A DNA stretch of 26,200 bases, taken from the NCBI GenBank assembly GCA_934463455.1, contig CAKSJU010000019.1, forward strand, positions 1-26,200, read 5' to 3'. Below, piece by piece: positions 16,065 to 24,956 of the stretch. The DNA is from an uncultured Clostridia bacterium (lineage in GTDB: Bacteria > Bacillota > Clostridia > UBA1381). Under the pieces are notes generated by a model. That model worked only from the letters and a program-made list of their open reading frames with translations. It did no database searches and was not told where the DNA came from. The position numbers were made by a program, and so were the translations under genes. The first letter of the stretch is position 1. Each line of letters starts with the position of its first letter.

Positions 16065-17606
16065 ATGAAATTGATTTTAAAAAATTCGGTAATTGTTCTT
16101 TTATTGACCTTTATAGCAGGGACATTTGTCCCTGCTTATGGCATGGAGAAAGAATACGGTCATGGACAAAGTGCGTTTAAAGGTGATTTGTGGGGCTTTA
16201 CCGATATAACACCATCATATGAATTGGGAGTAGTAAATGATTATCAGGTAACAACCAAAACTGATTATAGAAGTGCAGGTATATCATTTAACGAGCAAGG
16301 ACTGAATACAAATGTTTCGGATGATTGCAATTATGTACATATAAGCTATATGTTAAGCAATCCGAGAAACGCAGAAATTGTATATGGACAACAATCCAAA
16401 AACGGCAGCATCAACAGCTCAAGATATGAGGTAGTTAGAGTCAATAATCCGAATGTTAAAGATGTAACGCTGTATAAAACGGATTGGTATTTTGATATGT
16501 CTAAAGGGAACTATAAACTGTTTCTTGACGGAGTGGAATTTAAATCGGGTGATTTCTTTGCTTCGGGCAGAAAAAATGCAACTAACCTTTTTATTGGAAC
16601 GCCTAACGGCTCTGTTGAATTGGTATTTGGAAAATATGTTTCCGAAAAATTTGATAAAACTGCCAATATGGACGAGATTATTGAATATACACTGACAGAT
16701 GAATATTATTTATGGCAAAGAACCGGATTTACTGCCGGTGAAGATTTTTCTGGAACGTTTGACAGTGATGGAACAACAGGTTATTCGCTTGTCGCTCAAA
16801 ACAGCGGAAATACAAATGTGTGGAATTACTATTTAAGCGGCAATAAAAATAATGAAGTGAGTAAAACAGGCAACAATGCAGTTTTACATTATTCATTTGA
16901 TTTTTGCCCTTACGTTTTAAGCGGAGAGCAAACAATCGGCATTAAAAGTAAAAATGGTGATTGCTTGAATTTTTTGACTATATCGGATGGAAAAATTAAT
17001 AATAATCAAGGTACATATATAACATCTGCAAAATCAGACAAATTCTATAATGTTGACCTTATAATAGGCAGCAGAGATTATGATTATTATTTGCTGTTGA
17101 ACGGCAAAGAGGTGTATAAAGGTGTGCTTGATAACTCATGTGTACCGCTGTATCAGATTGTGTACGGTATGACTGAAAAGGATGATACCATGATAATAAA
17201 AAATCCGGTTACTACACTATATAAATCGTATGTTGGTGACGTTAAATCGATTATGGAAAATGAACTTTCCACAGTTTCTGTGGAAATCAGGGATTTAACT
17301 GTTTGCGGTAATGAAATTTCCTGCGCTTGCGTTTTTTCGGGAGTAAAAATGGATTTTCAAAAAGCAGTTCTTACCTACTATATATATGATAAAGACGGAA
17401 ATGAAATAGATTCTGAAGCTATCCAAACTGATGTGTCAATGCTATCTGTCAAATATGAGGATATAGACAGGGCATATCCGTACGGGCTGCTCAATATAGG
17501 AAATGCCGCTATAGGAGAAGAATTTAAAATCAAAGCAGTTTTGACAGATCAGGATGATAAACAGCTTGCCGAAACCGATGAAGTTATCTATACCGTTCTG
17601 AATTGA
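16065..17606 (+). CDS. Secreted protein with two concanavalin-like beta-sandwich units
   Basis: 513 residues. Signal peptide MKLILKNSVIVLLLTFIAGT, cleaved probably after PAYG (residue 26). Two related units follow, at about 60-195 and 225-390, each with a pattern of Y.(V/F)D...Y.L.(V/L)(D/N)G then G.....L.....GS or Y.I.YG. A last unit at about 405-513 looks Ig-like and includes the TYYIYDKDGNEID strand pair. No catalytic motif or membrane anchor is visible, so a glycan-binding or scaffold role is a guess based on fold pattern. The gene at 24957 encodes a paralogue: VDLIIGSRDYDYYLL and EKDDTMIIKNPVTTLYK here align with MDILINNKDFKYYIL and GEDTMIIKDVTTTKYD there. Ribosome site GGAGGG. Fourth gene of the operon. 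Confidence 0.82.
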   Translation: MKLILKNSVIVLLLTFIAGTFVPAYGMEKEYGHGQSAFKGDLWGFTDITPSYELGVVNDYQVTTKTDYRSAGISFNEQGLNTNVSDDCNYVHISYMLSNPRNAEIVYGQQSKNGSINSSRYEVVRVNNPNVKDVTLYKTDWYFDMSKGNYKLFLDGVEFKSGDFFASGRKNATNLFIGTPNGSVELVFGKYVSEKFDKTANMDEIIEYTLTDEYYLWQRTGFTAGEDFSGTFDSDGTTGYSLVAQNSGNTNVWNYYLSGNKNNEVSKTGNNAVLHYSFDFCPYVLSGEQTIGIKSKNGDCLNFLTISDGKINNNQGTYITSAKSDKFYNVDLIIGSRDYDYYLLLNGKEVYKGVLDNSCVPLYQIVYGMTEKDDTMIIKNPVTTLYKSYVGDVKSIMENELSTVSVEIRDLTVCGNEISCACVFSGVKMDFQKAVLTYYIYDKDGNEIDSEAIQTDVSMLSVKYEDIDRAYPYGLLNIGNAAIGEEFKIKAVLTDQDDKQLAETDEVIYTVLN

Positions 17607-17623
17607 CGGAGAAAGGAAAAGTT

Positions 17624-19918
17624 ATGAGAAAAACAGCATTGTTTCTTGCATTAATCGTTATTTTACAAATGTTTGGTATAACGGTTTTTGCAGATGGTAT
17701 CGATGAAACGGTTGGGAATATTTCTTTTGTGGGGGATTCCGGAGAAACTATAAGGGCTTTTCCGAACACAAGCAAAGAGCAGAAAATTTATGCAGAGGTT
17801 AGTGTAAAAAATACGGGAAAACAAAATCGTAATGTGATATTGTATTTTTGCAGATACAGTACGGAGGATAACACACTAAGTGCCATTACATATACAAAAG
17901 ACAGTATTTCGGAAAATCAAACAAAGAATGTTAAGGTAGGTATAAGTGTACCGAAAAATTCATCAGAGCACGATTACAGATATTCGGCTTTTCTGTGCGA
18001 TTCAAATATAGGTGGAAAAGTATGCTGTGCAGAGGCACAATTTTTGGAATATACAACAGAGCTGTATGGGATTACTGTTGCCGGTGTTCCTGTTGCCGAT
18101 TTTGATAATGGCAAAAATGAATACAAAGTAAAAGTAAACAGCAGCAATGAAAAAATTGTAATTTACCCAAAAAGCGGAACGGCAAAGCTGACATATGTTG
18201 ATTACAAAGTGCCGGGTAAAACAACGGTGAAAATTGCATCGGGAAACAATAATATCAGAACACTGAATATTTATACCTACAGAGAAGAAGCAGATATGTA
18301 TTCCTTAACAGGACTTGGATATACTATCGGAAATGAAACAAAAGAGATTTTGGGATTTGATCCGTCACAAACAAATTATGAGATAACTTTGCCGGATAAT
18401 ACATTTTATGTAAAAATAAATGCAAGTGCAATCGGCAATATATCGTATTATGTGAAGGATATTAATGATTCGCCCAATGTCATTGGCGGAGTATCATTCG
18501 GAAAAATGAGAACAGATACGACAGGTCCGGCTTATTCAAGTGAAAGGCTTGCCTATAATGCTATAATTCCGATAAAAAATGAAAAGACATATGCAATAGT
18601 AAAAGTAGCAAACGGAGATGACAAGAAAACCTATACCATTACATTCAAGTGCAGACAGCCGAGGCTTACAGAGTTTACATTTGGCGAAGGTGTAAATGAC
18701 ACATATACGCCGATTTTTACATCCGGTGCAGGTCTTAATAATGATAATGGCTCATTAACCGCTTCTGACAGAATTTGGGTGGCAGCAAACATTTCAAAGA
18801 AATTAGTCGGTGCAAGTTATTTTATGAGTCCGTTCAATAATCAAAATCAAGGCTGGTGGAACAGCGATTCAAGACAAGCGGGCGATGAGTATTTTCACTT
18901 TACCGCAGATACTCCGGGAACAGTTTATCTGTTGACAGAGGCTGCTGTTTCAAATTATGCCGATTGGGAGAATGTTAACAATGGCTCAAAGCCTAATTAT
19001 AATTTCGAGTTGGGAGATAAAAGCTTGAATGATTACGACAGCCCGGAATATTTTCTTGCAAATATCCATTGGAGTGATAATACAGCAAGATGTACCGGCT
19101 TGTGGATAAATCCTGTTACTAAGGAAGAAAAAAGCGGCAAAATAGACGGAAGCAGTGCGTATGCACGCGTTTTTGCAAAGAAGTTTAATGCAGGCGAAAA
19201 GGTGAGTATAACTCATACAGGATTAAGAGGCGCTCAAGCTGCAAGAATGATATGGGCAGTGAAGTGGGATGATATTGATTTGAATATTCCTACAGATGAA
19301 AAGCCGAAACCGTCCATTAAAGAGGACGGAGTGATTCTTGACTACGATTATATAAATAACACAGGTGAAAACATATTGGATAAATATTCGGACAGTTGGA
19401 AGGATTTAAGTGCAAACGAAAATAATTTGGATTTGTCTGATATTTCCGGTGGCTGGACAGATGACGGGCTTTTATTAAAAACAGGCTTAGACGATAAAGA
19501 AAAAGCAGTTTTGATAGATGCTGCCGATGTGTTTAACAGTTATAATTTTACAATTGAGTTTAAACTCGGCAGTATAGACGATAACGCAAATATTCTTGCT
19601 TCAAGTAACGAAAAATTGAGCCTTTGCAATGAAAATAAAAAGCTTAAGTTCTATTTTGCAAGTATTGCGAGAAATCCTATTTCCGTAAATGCCGATGATG
19701 CAATAAATAAATTGAATAGAATTACCTGTTCGGAAGAAGATAATAAATTAACATTCAAATGGTATGTTGATGACAAGCTTTTAGCTGAAAAGACTTACAA
19801 AAGCTATACAAAGAAAAATACGGACAGTATTATGTTAGGCAGCTATAACAATAAATTTTACAGTGGTAATACAATTATAAAATCTTTGAAAATTTATGAC
19901 TATGCAAAGAATAATTAA
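17624..19918 (+). CDS. Secreted multidomain protein with cadherin-like and LamG-like domains
   Basis: 764 residues from the ATG at 17624, preceded by GGAGAAAGGAAAA. An in-frame TTG at 17603 overlaps the upstream stop and is less likely. Signal peptide at about 1-24 (ends VFADG). Residues 30-140 look like an Ig-type domain (KIYAEVSVKNTGKQNRNVIL). Residues 226-345 resemble the cadherin-like beta-sandwich found in bacterial surface proteins, marked by GFDPSQTNYEITLPD. Residues 350-560 are an unassigned beta-rich, Trp-containing region. Residues 570-764 look like a laminin-G/concanavalin lectin domain: LDYDYINN, then YNFTIEFKLGS and YVDDKLLAEK. The likely role is carbohydrate or surface binding. 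No enzyme motif seen. It sits between another secreted lectin-like protein and the SLH proteins, suggesting one surface assembly. Confidence 0.82.
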   Translation: MRKTALFLALIVILQMFGITVFADGIDETVGNISFVGDSGETIRAFPNTSKEQKIYAEVSVKNTGKQNRNVILYFCRYSTEDNTLSAITYTKDSISENQTKNVKVGISVPKNSSEHDYRYSAFLCDSNIGGKVCCAEAQFLEYTTELYGITVAGVPVADFDNGKNEYKVKVNSSNEKIVIYPKSGTAKLTYVDYKVPGKTTVKIASGNNNIRTLNIYTYREEADMYSLTGLGYTIGNETKEILGFDPSQTNYEITLPDNTFYVKINASAIGNISYYVKDINDSPNVIGGVSFGKMRTDTTGPAYSSERLAYNAIIPIKNEKTYAIVKVANGDDKKTYTITFKCRQPRLTEFTFGEGVNDTYTPIFTSGAGLNNDNGSLTASDRIWVAANISKKLVGASYFMSPFNNQNQGWWNSDSRQAGDEYFHFTADTPGTVYLLTEAAVSNYADWENVNNGSKPNYNFELGDKSLNDYDSPEYFLANIHWSDNTARCTGLWINPVTKEEKSGKIDGSSAYARVFAKKFNAGEKVSITHTGLRGAQAARMIWAVKWDDIDLNIPTDEKPKPSIKEDGVILDYDYINNTGENILDKYSDSWKDLSANENNLDLSDISGGWTDDGLLLKTGLDDKEKAVLIDAADVFNSYNFTIEFKLGSIDDNANILASSNEKLSLCNENKKLKFYFASIARNPISVNADDAINKLNRITCSEEDNKLTFKWYVDDKLLAEKTYKSYTKKNTDSIMLGSYNNKFYSGNTIIKSLKIYDYAKNN

Positions 19919-19931
19919 ATGGAGGAGAAGT

Positions 19932-21596
19932 ATGAAAAATAAGTTATTTCCCGCAATAATACTTACAGTGATTCTTGCTGCGGGCAGTGTAAGTGCAAGC
20001 ACTTCAATAATACAGTCGGGAACAAGCAATGTTGTTAATATATACTCTGACGAGCTTTTACCATTTGATATTTTGCCGATAATTGTATTAAAGCCCAATA
20101 TCACAAAAGAAGATTATGAGCAGGCGCTTAATGATGGTAAAGACATTACCGATAAGGTAAACTATTTGGGCACTGTTGCGGCAAATGCCGAGGGTGTTGC
20201 AGAGAGTTATATTTCACTCGATAAAGGATACACGGTAGGCGAAACCTATGAATTTTTAGTAGGTGATAGGGCGGCTCGTATAAAATATTTGAGTAATGAA
20301 CAGAGACTTTCAATAATCAGAGAATTACTTTCGGCTGATATTTCGGGAGTGAGAAGAATTCTGGCAGACGATGGAGATGCTTTATCGCTCAATACCGATT
20401 TATATGAACAGGCTGACATAAATACTGCGGCGGGTATATTATATGAGGATTTAAAAACAAGCCGGATAACTCCTGAAGATGAAAATGCGATAGAGGATAT
20501 GGCAAAAATCATAAATAAGGCAATGGTTGTAGATTTGGCAAATAATAACAAATTGACCGATAAAGCAATTATTGATGATTTTTTCACAGGCGGCGAATAC
20601 AAGGCTGTTAATGATGCTTTAAAAGATAAAATAACAGACAGCGGTATTAAATCGTATATAACAGATGTACAAAAAAAGGGGTATTCGGATTCGAAAGCTG
20701 CCGAAACGCAATTTATAAAGGAGCTTGTTTTAAAAACAATTTGTTATCCGAAAATAAAAACATCTGCCGAATTGGTTAATCTTATAACAAATTACGCGGA
20801 TACGCTTGGTCTGAATTTAAATAAATTCAACACCCTTTCAGGTAATGCGAAAGGGGAAGTAATGATTGCCTTAAACAGTAAATGTCCGTCATTGAACAAT
20901 ATTCAAACTGAACTTGATGCACTTGTAAATAAAATTGCATCTTCGGAAAACACAAATTACACATCCGGCGGCGGTGGCGGCGGCGGAGGAGCATCAAGCG
21001 GAGAATTCTCGGGAGTAACGGGAGGAGCGCAAAGCGGCAGCGTTTCATCAGACAAAGTCTTTGATGATTTAGACGATTGGGGATGGGCAAGAGATTCTAT
21101 ACTGAATTTAAATTCGATTGGAATTATTAATGGTTACGAAAACGGTAAATTTATGCCATCAAATCCCATAACACGCGAAGAATTTGTAACAATTATTGTA
21201 AATGCTTTTTTCAAAGATACTGCTTTATCTGACATAAGCTTTAATGATGTAGATGAGACAGCATGGTATTGCAAATACATAAAAAAAGCAGTATATGCCG
21301 GAATAATTTCGGGCATAAGCGATGATTGCTTTGGTGTAGAGCAAAACATAACAAGACAGGATATAGCGGCAATATTAATGAGGGTTGCAAATGGGGCTAT
21401 ATCATCTTCAGGCAGTGCGGAAAAATTTGATGATGACGATGATATATCGGATTATGCTAAAAATGCAGTTTATTCATTAAGAGAAAAAGGTGTTATAAAC
21501 GGTGTATCCGAAAATGAGTTTGCACCGAAGAAAAATGCAACAAGAGCCGAAGCTGCTGTTATGATTGACAGATTTATGAAGGCAATAGGGAGGTGA
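19932..21596 (+). CDS. Surface protein with three C-terminal SLH domains
   Basis: 554 residues from the ATG at 19932, which has a very strong GGAGGAG site. Signal peptide at about 1-22 (ends GSVSAST). Residues 25-340 are an unassigned region: an N-terminal beta part with NAEGVAESYISLDKG, then helices rich in D, K and N. A run of eight glycines (about 346-353) and a Ser/Gly linker lead to three SLH repeats at about 376-430, 437-490 and 497-554, with ITREEF, ITRQDI and ATRAEA at the expected places (the third repeat is FDDDDDISDYAKNAVYSLRE). SLH triplets bind pyruvylated secondary cell-wall polymer, so this protein should be attached to the cell wall. It is the best candidate for the anchor of the operon's surface proteins. 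Its stop codon overlaps the ribosome site of the next gene. Confidence 0.9.
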   Translation: MKNKLFPAIILTVILAAGSVSASTSIIQSGTSNVVNIYSDELLPFDILPIIVLKPNITKEDYEQALNDGKDITDKVNYLGTVAANAEGVAESYISLDKGYTVGETYEFLVGDRAARIKYLSNEQRLSIIRELLSADISGVRRILADDGDALSLNTDLYEQADINTAAGILYEDLKTSRITPEDENAIEDMAKIINKAMVVDLANNNKLTDKAIIDDFFTGGEYKAVNDALKDKITDSGIKSYITDVQKKGYSDSKAAETQFIKELVLKTICYPKIKTSAELVNLITNYADTLGLNLNKFNTLSGNAKGEVMIALNSKCPSLNNIQTELDALVNKIASSENTNYTSGGGGGGGGASSGEFSGVTGGAQSGSVSSDKVFDDLDDWGWARDSILNLNSIGIINGYENGKFMPSNPITREEFVTIIVNAFFKDTALSDISFNDVDETAWYCKYIKKAVYAGIISGISDDCFGVEQNITRQDIAAILMRVANGAISSSGSAEKFDDDDDISDYAKNAVYSLREKGVINGVSENEFAPKKNATRAEAAVMIDRFMKAIGR

Positions 21597-21601
21597 TTGG
21601 C

Positions 21602-24259
21602 TTGGCGAAGTTATTTAAACGATTAATATGTACTTGTTTGGCAGCTTTTATGCTTTTGCCGTCATATACTCTTGCCAACGACAGTGATAGTTTGACCGAT
21701 TTGGGTGATGAGCTTTTATACGGTCTTGAAATTATTGACAGGGACGAATCCCCGGAGGGTACTGTAACACGGGGACAATTTGCGGATATATTCACAAAGT
21801 CCAATATGCTCTACAGTGAAGATTTTGTTCCTTCAAATCCGTTTTCGGACACTCGGGAATCTGACTATTTTACGTCAATAGAGATATTGCATAATTTAGG
21901 AATAGTGACAGGTATGAGTGATAACAAGTTTTTACCTGATGAATTTATGAAAACAGAGGATATGTTAAGACTTTTCATAAATGCGTTGGGGCTTGAAGAA
22001 TATTATCGCATTTCAGGCGCTACGGTATTAAGTGCGGCAAGCGAATTGGGTCTTTTAAAAAATGTGCCGTATTCAGATACATTAACAATAAAAAATCTTA
22101 TGAAAGTAACCTATAATTTTTTGACGGCGCCGATAGGTAAATATTCACTCAGCGACGGCAAAAAGTTATCAATAGATAATAATGACAACGTTTTGCATGC
22201 AAAGTTTAAAATCGAAAAAATAACCGCAACTGTTGTAGAAAATGAATTGAGCGGTATTTGGGCAAAATCAAATCTCGGAAAAGGCTGCGTCAAATTAAAA
22301 AGTGATGCGGGTATGATAATAGCCAATACACATGGCACGGATATTTCCGATTATTTGGGATATACTGTAGATGCCTTCGTTGAAATTGACGATGAAAATA
22401 ACGTAATAGTTTTTGAGGTAAAAAAAGGAACAAAGACTTTAAAGATTGACATTTCCAGCATAAATTTCGGCGCGACAGACATTACAAAGCTTGCATATGA
22501 AAATGACAAAGGAACAGAAAAACGGGTAAGCTTCTCAAATATACCGGCAATAATATATAACGGTGTCTATTACGATGAAGGAGTTTTCGATTTTTCAAAG
22601 CTTGAAAATTATGAAGGATATGTAACTCTCATAAGCAGCAGCGGAAATAATACTTACGATATTGTAAACATTACGGCTTACACCGATTATTATGTTGATA
22701 ATGTTGAATATTCAAACGGTGATATGTATATTTACGATTCGGGTAACAATCCGCCGCTTATATTAGGTCCCGACAGTGCAAATCTATCAATATATTTCCC
22801 GAACGGTGCAGAGGCAACACCGTATGAAATTCAACACGGAATGTTGCTGACGGTAACAAAATCTGTTGATAATCAGAATGTAAGAGTACAGATTTCGGAA
22901 ACAGCGGTTGAGGATGTTATTGTAAGATATGACTCTCAATATAAGACTTTGCAGACAAGCACTGCCGAATATAAGGTGACATCTTCGTGTAATTCGGAAG
23001 ATATTAAAGTAGGAAAAAAGGCAACAATATATATTGATTGCGAAGGAAGAGTTGGCTGGGTAGAAACGGTGGAAAATGACGGATATACCTTTGCTGTTCT
23101 TGTAAAGGTGATAGTGGAAACCGACGGTGAAACCGCTGCTGTAAAAGTGTATGAATCATCATCAAAATTTACGATTTTAACACTCGCTGATAAGCTTAAA
23201 ATAGACGGAGTAAAATATAAGGATGCAACCTCGCAGGGGGAAGCATTAAGCAATATCAAAATATCGGGCTTTTTGGAAAATACATATCCAATCAGATACA
23301 AAAAGAATGACAGCGGGCAGGTAACTGAGATTGATACACCGTATTACAATGTCGGTGTTGAATCAAAGGACACTTTGAGAATTGCGATTAATAAAGCTAC
23401 AGTGCTGTATACAAACGACAAAATCGTAGGAAAGAGTAAGGTTTTAAAATCAACGGCAAAAACATTTACAATACCCGGTAATGCCAATGATGCCAAGTAT
23501 GAGGAGTTTTATTCAACAAGCGGACTTTCTGTGGGAAAGAATGATAATGTTGTTGTTTTGAGCACAAAAGATAATTCGATGTATGCTGATGTGGTTGTAA
23601 TTATGAAAGAACAGTCGACATATGCGCCGTTAAATCATGACAATAAGCTTTTTATGGTAAGTAATGTCAATAGGGTGTATGACCCAATAACTGATGAAAT
23701 AAGCTTAAAACTGACAGGAATAGAAAGCGGCAGCGTGAAAAGCTACTTAATATATTCAAGACTCGATAAATCACAGGTCGAGGATTTAAAAGAGGGTGAT
23801 GTTGTCAGATTGGCATTTTACAACAGTAGAATTCATAATATCCAAAAGGTATTTGAAGTAAATGAAGATTCGCCGGATATACTGGGAATATATAAACAGC
23901 CGGGCGGAGCAAACGGTGTATTTGATAATGAATGCAATTATGATATGTACCATTGCGGATATGTCAGAAAAAGAGAGGGCAAGTATCTTGAAATATGGAC
24001 TGCAAGCTTAACAAAAAAAGGGGCTCGGCAGGAAATAACAAAATCTACCTCATGGACAAATACAGATAATTCTAACGAAGAATACCGTGTGATACAAGCA
24101 GTTGACATTGCCGTTTACGATTCAAGCAGACCAAAAGGTAAAAGGGTATATGTCGGAGATTTGGAGGATATTCCGTATTATGAAGGACAAGGACAATATG
24201 CCTTTGTAATAGAAAGATACCGCAGCCGTACACCGAAAGAATTAATGGTTATAAAATAA
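21602..24259 (+). CDS. Large surface protein with N-terminal SLH-like repeats
   Basis: 885 residues from TTG at 21602, five bases after AGGTGA. A GTG at 21593 overlapping the previous stop is an alternative that adds three residues. Signal peptide at about 1-26 (ends YTLAN). About 35-185 holds three degenerate SLH-like repeats (VTRGQFADIF, FSDTRESDYF, KTEDMLRLFINALG). The remaining roughly 690 residues are beta-rich and belong to no family I recognise. They contain repeating units of the type VGKKATIYID, KVGKNDNVVVLS and LKEGDVVRLAFYN, which suggests tandem small beta-barrels. Pro, Cys and Trp are scarce and there is no transmembrane tail. With SLH at the opposite end from its upstream partner, the pair may form a two-part wall-bound scaffold. 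It is the last gene of the operon. No terminator hairpin is visible directly after it. Confidence 0.82.
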   Translation: MAKLFKRLICTCLAAFMLLPSYTLANDSDSLTDLGDELLYGLEIIDRDESPEGTVTRGQFADIFTKSNMLYSEDFVPSNPFSDTRESDYFTSIEILHNLGIVTGMSDNKFLPDEFMKTEDMLRLFINALGLEEYYRISGATVLSAASELGLLKNVPYSDTLTIKNLMKVTYNFLTAPIGKYSLSDGKKLSIDNNDNVLHAKFKIEKITATVVENELSGIWAKSNLGKGCVKLKSDAGMIIANTHGTDISDYLGYTVDAFVEIDDENNVIVFEVKKGTKTLKIDISSINFGATDITKLAYENDKGTEKRVSFSNIPAIIYNGVYYDEGVFDFSKLENYEGYVTLISSSGNNTYDIVNITAYTDYYVDNVEYSNGDMYIYDSGNNPPLILGPDSANLSIYFPNGAEATPYEIQHGMLLTVTKSVDNQNVRVQISETAVEDVIVRYDSQYKTLQTSTAEYKVTSSCNSEDIKVGKKATIYIDCEGRVGWVETVENDGYTFAVLVKVIVETDGETAAVKVYESSSKFTILTLADKLKIDGVKYKDATSQGEALSNIKISGFLENTYPIRYKKNDSGQVTEIDTPYYNVGVESKDTLRIAINKATVLYTNDKIVGKSKVLKSTAKTFTIPGNANDAKYEEFYSTSGLSVGKNDNVVVLSTKDNSMYADVVVIMKEQSTYAPLNHDNKLFMVSNVNRVYDPITDEISLKLTGIESGSVKSYLIYSRLDKSQVEDLKEGDVVRLAFYNSRIHNIQKVFEVNEDSPDILGIYKQPGGANGVFDNECNYDMYHCGYVRKREGKYLEIWTASLTKKGARQEITKSTSWTNTDNSNEEYRVIQAVDIAVYDSSRPKGKRVYVGDLEDIPYYEGQGQYAFVIERYRSRTPKELMVIK

Positions 24260-24289
24260 CAAAATAGCAAAAAAACGAAAGGTAATCAC

Positions 24290-24330
24290 AAATATTGATT
24301 GTTGTATTTGCTAAAAATATTTGGTAAAAT
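24290..24330 (+). promoter_or_regulatory. Degenerate third operator/promoter copy
   Basis: Aligned by its -35 box to 7310-7350 and 12551-12591, the stretch at 24290-24306 matches the 17-base operator at 13 positions. TTGTAT (24302-24307) is followed after 17 bases by TAAAAT (24325-24330), and TATAAA lies shortly after. The same geometry at all three places suggests a weak or decaying copy of the same regulated promoter. No intact gene follows for over 600 bases. Confidence 0.4.
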
Positions 24331-24567
24331 TCAATTATAAAGTAAAACTACGGAGCTGACTATATAAAAAAATTAAATATAATCAGCCGGTATGAACATT
24401 GAAAATATAAATAATTGTGGATTTTGCGGCATGGCAAACAAGCTTTCAAAGAAAGGCAATTTGTAAATGGTGATTTAATGCTTGCGTACAACAAAAACTC
24501 AGAACTGAATTGCTGCCCTCAGCTGACGTTTTTGTGTAATAAGCATGGAAGACCTCGTTATTGTTGA
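24331..24567. other. Gene-free stretch, no intact gene recognised
   Basis: Between the candidate promoter and the transposase remnant I see only short readings. One is a 24-codon frame from ATG 24392 with MNIENINNCGFCGMANK. The other is a frame ending near 24568 that includes ERQFVNGDLMLAYNKNSE and CNKHGRPRYC. Neither has clear start signals or a known family. They may be debris of a gene broken during the IS110-type insertion. Confidence 0.35.
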
Positions 24568-24873
24568 TTACAGGCAAAAAAATACAGTGAGCCTTTCTTC
24601 GTAACAGCCGTATGCCGCAGGATTGATAAGCGCAGCCGTATATCGGTTATCAAGAAGATATTTAAGCAGAGTAAAATGGTAATGCCCGGTATCTTCCATC
24701 CCGATAAGAAGCTCCGGCTTGGCGCAGCTGCTTAGTTTTTTGATGAGATGCGGGATTCCTATTCGATTGTTATCAAAAACAGATTGATTAAAGAGGATTT
24801 CGCCGGCTGCTTTATCAATTACGGGGGTTTTAAAATATAAATCCACATTATTTATATAATATAAATAAACCAA
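24568..24873 (-). mobile_element. IS110-family transposase remnant
   Basis: A 101-residue minus-strand reading. Residues 18-88 resemble the N-terminal (DEDD) domain of IS110-family transposases: GEILFNQSVFDNN, then ELLIGMEDTGHYHFTLLKYL, then ALINPAAY. E60 in GMEDTGHY would be the Glu of the DEDD set. The first Asp motif, the downstream Asp pair and the whole C-terminal Tnp-20 domain are missing, so it is inactive. The element's ends are not discernible. It lies in the spacer directly before the second beta-sandwich gene and may have displaced its promoter. Confidence 0.65.
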
Positions 24874-24922
24874 ACCGTAATCAACCGCGGACTAAAAGGT
24901 TGATAGAAAGGAGAAAGGTATA

Positions 24923-24955
24923 ATGCAGCGACAATTACATTATACCGGATATTAA
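24923..24955 (+). other. Possible 10-codon leader ORF before the end gene
   Basis: GAAAGGAGAAAGG, a strong ribosome site, precedes ATG 24923, which reads MQRQLHYTGY and stops at 24953-24955. The main ATG is at 24957, one base later and in another frame. The main gene itself has no good Shine-Dalgarno site, so reinitiation from the leader may be how it is translated. It could instead be an accident of a rearranged upstream region. Confidence 0.4.
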
Positions 24956-24956
24956 A

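Noticed and set aside
24900..24924. TTGATA and TATAAT as a promoter for the end gene
   Set aside because: The spacing is only 13 bases, too short for a sigma-A promoter, and TATAAT overlaps a ribosome site/start region.
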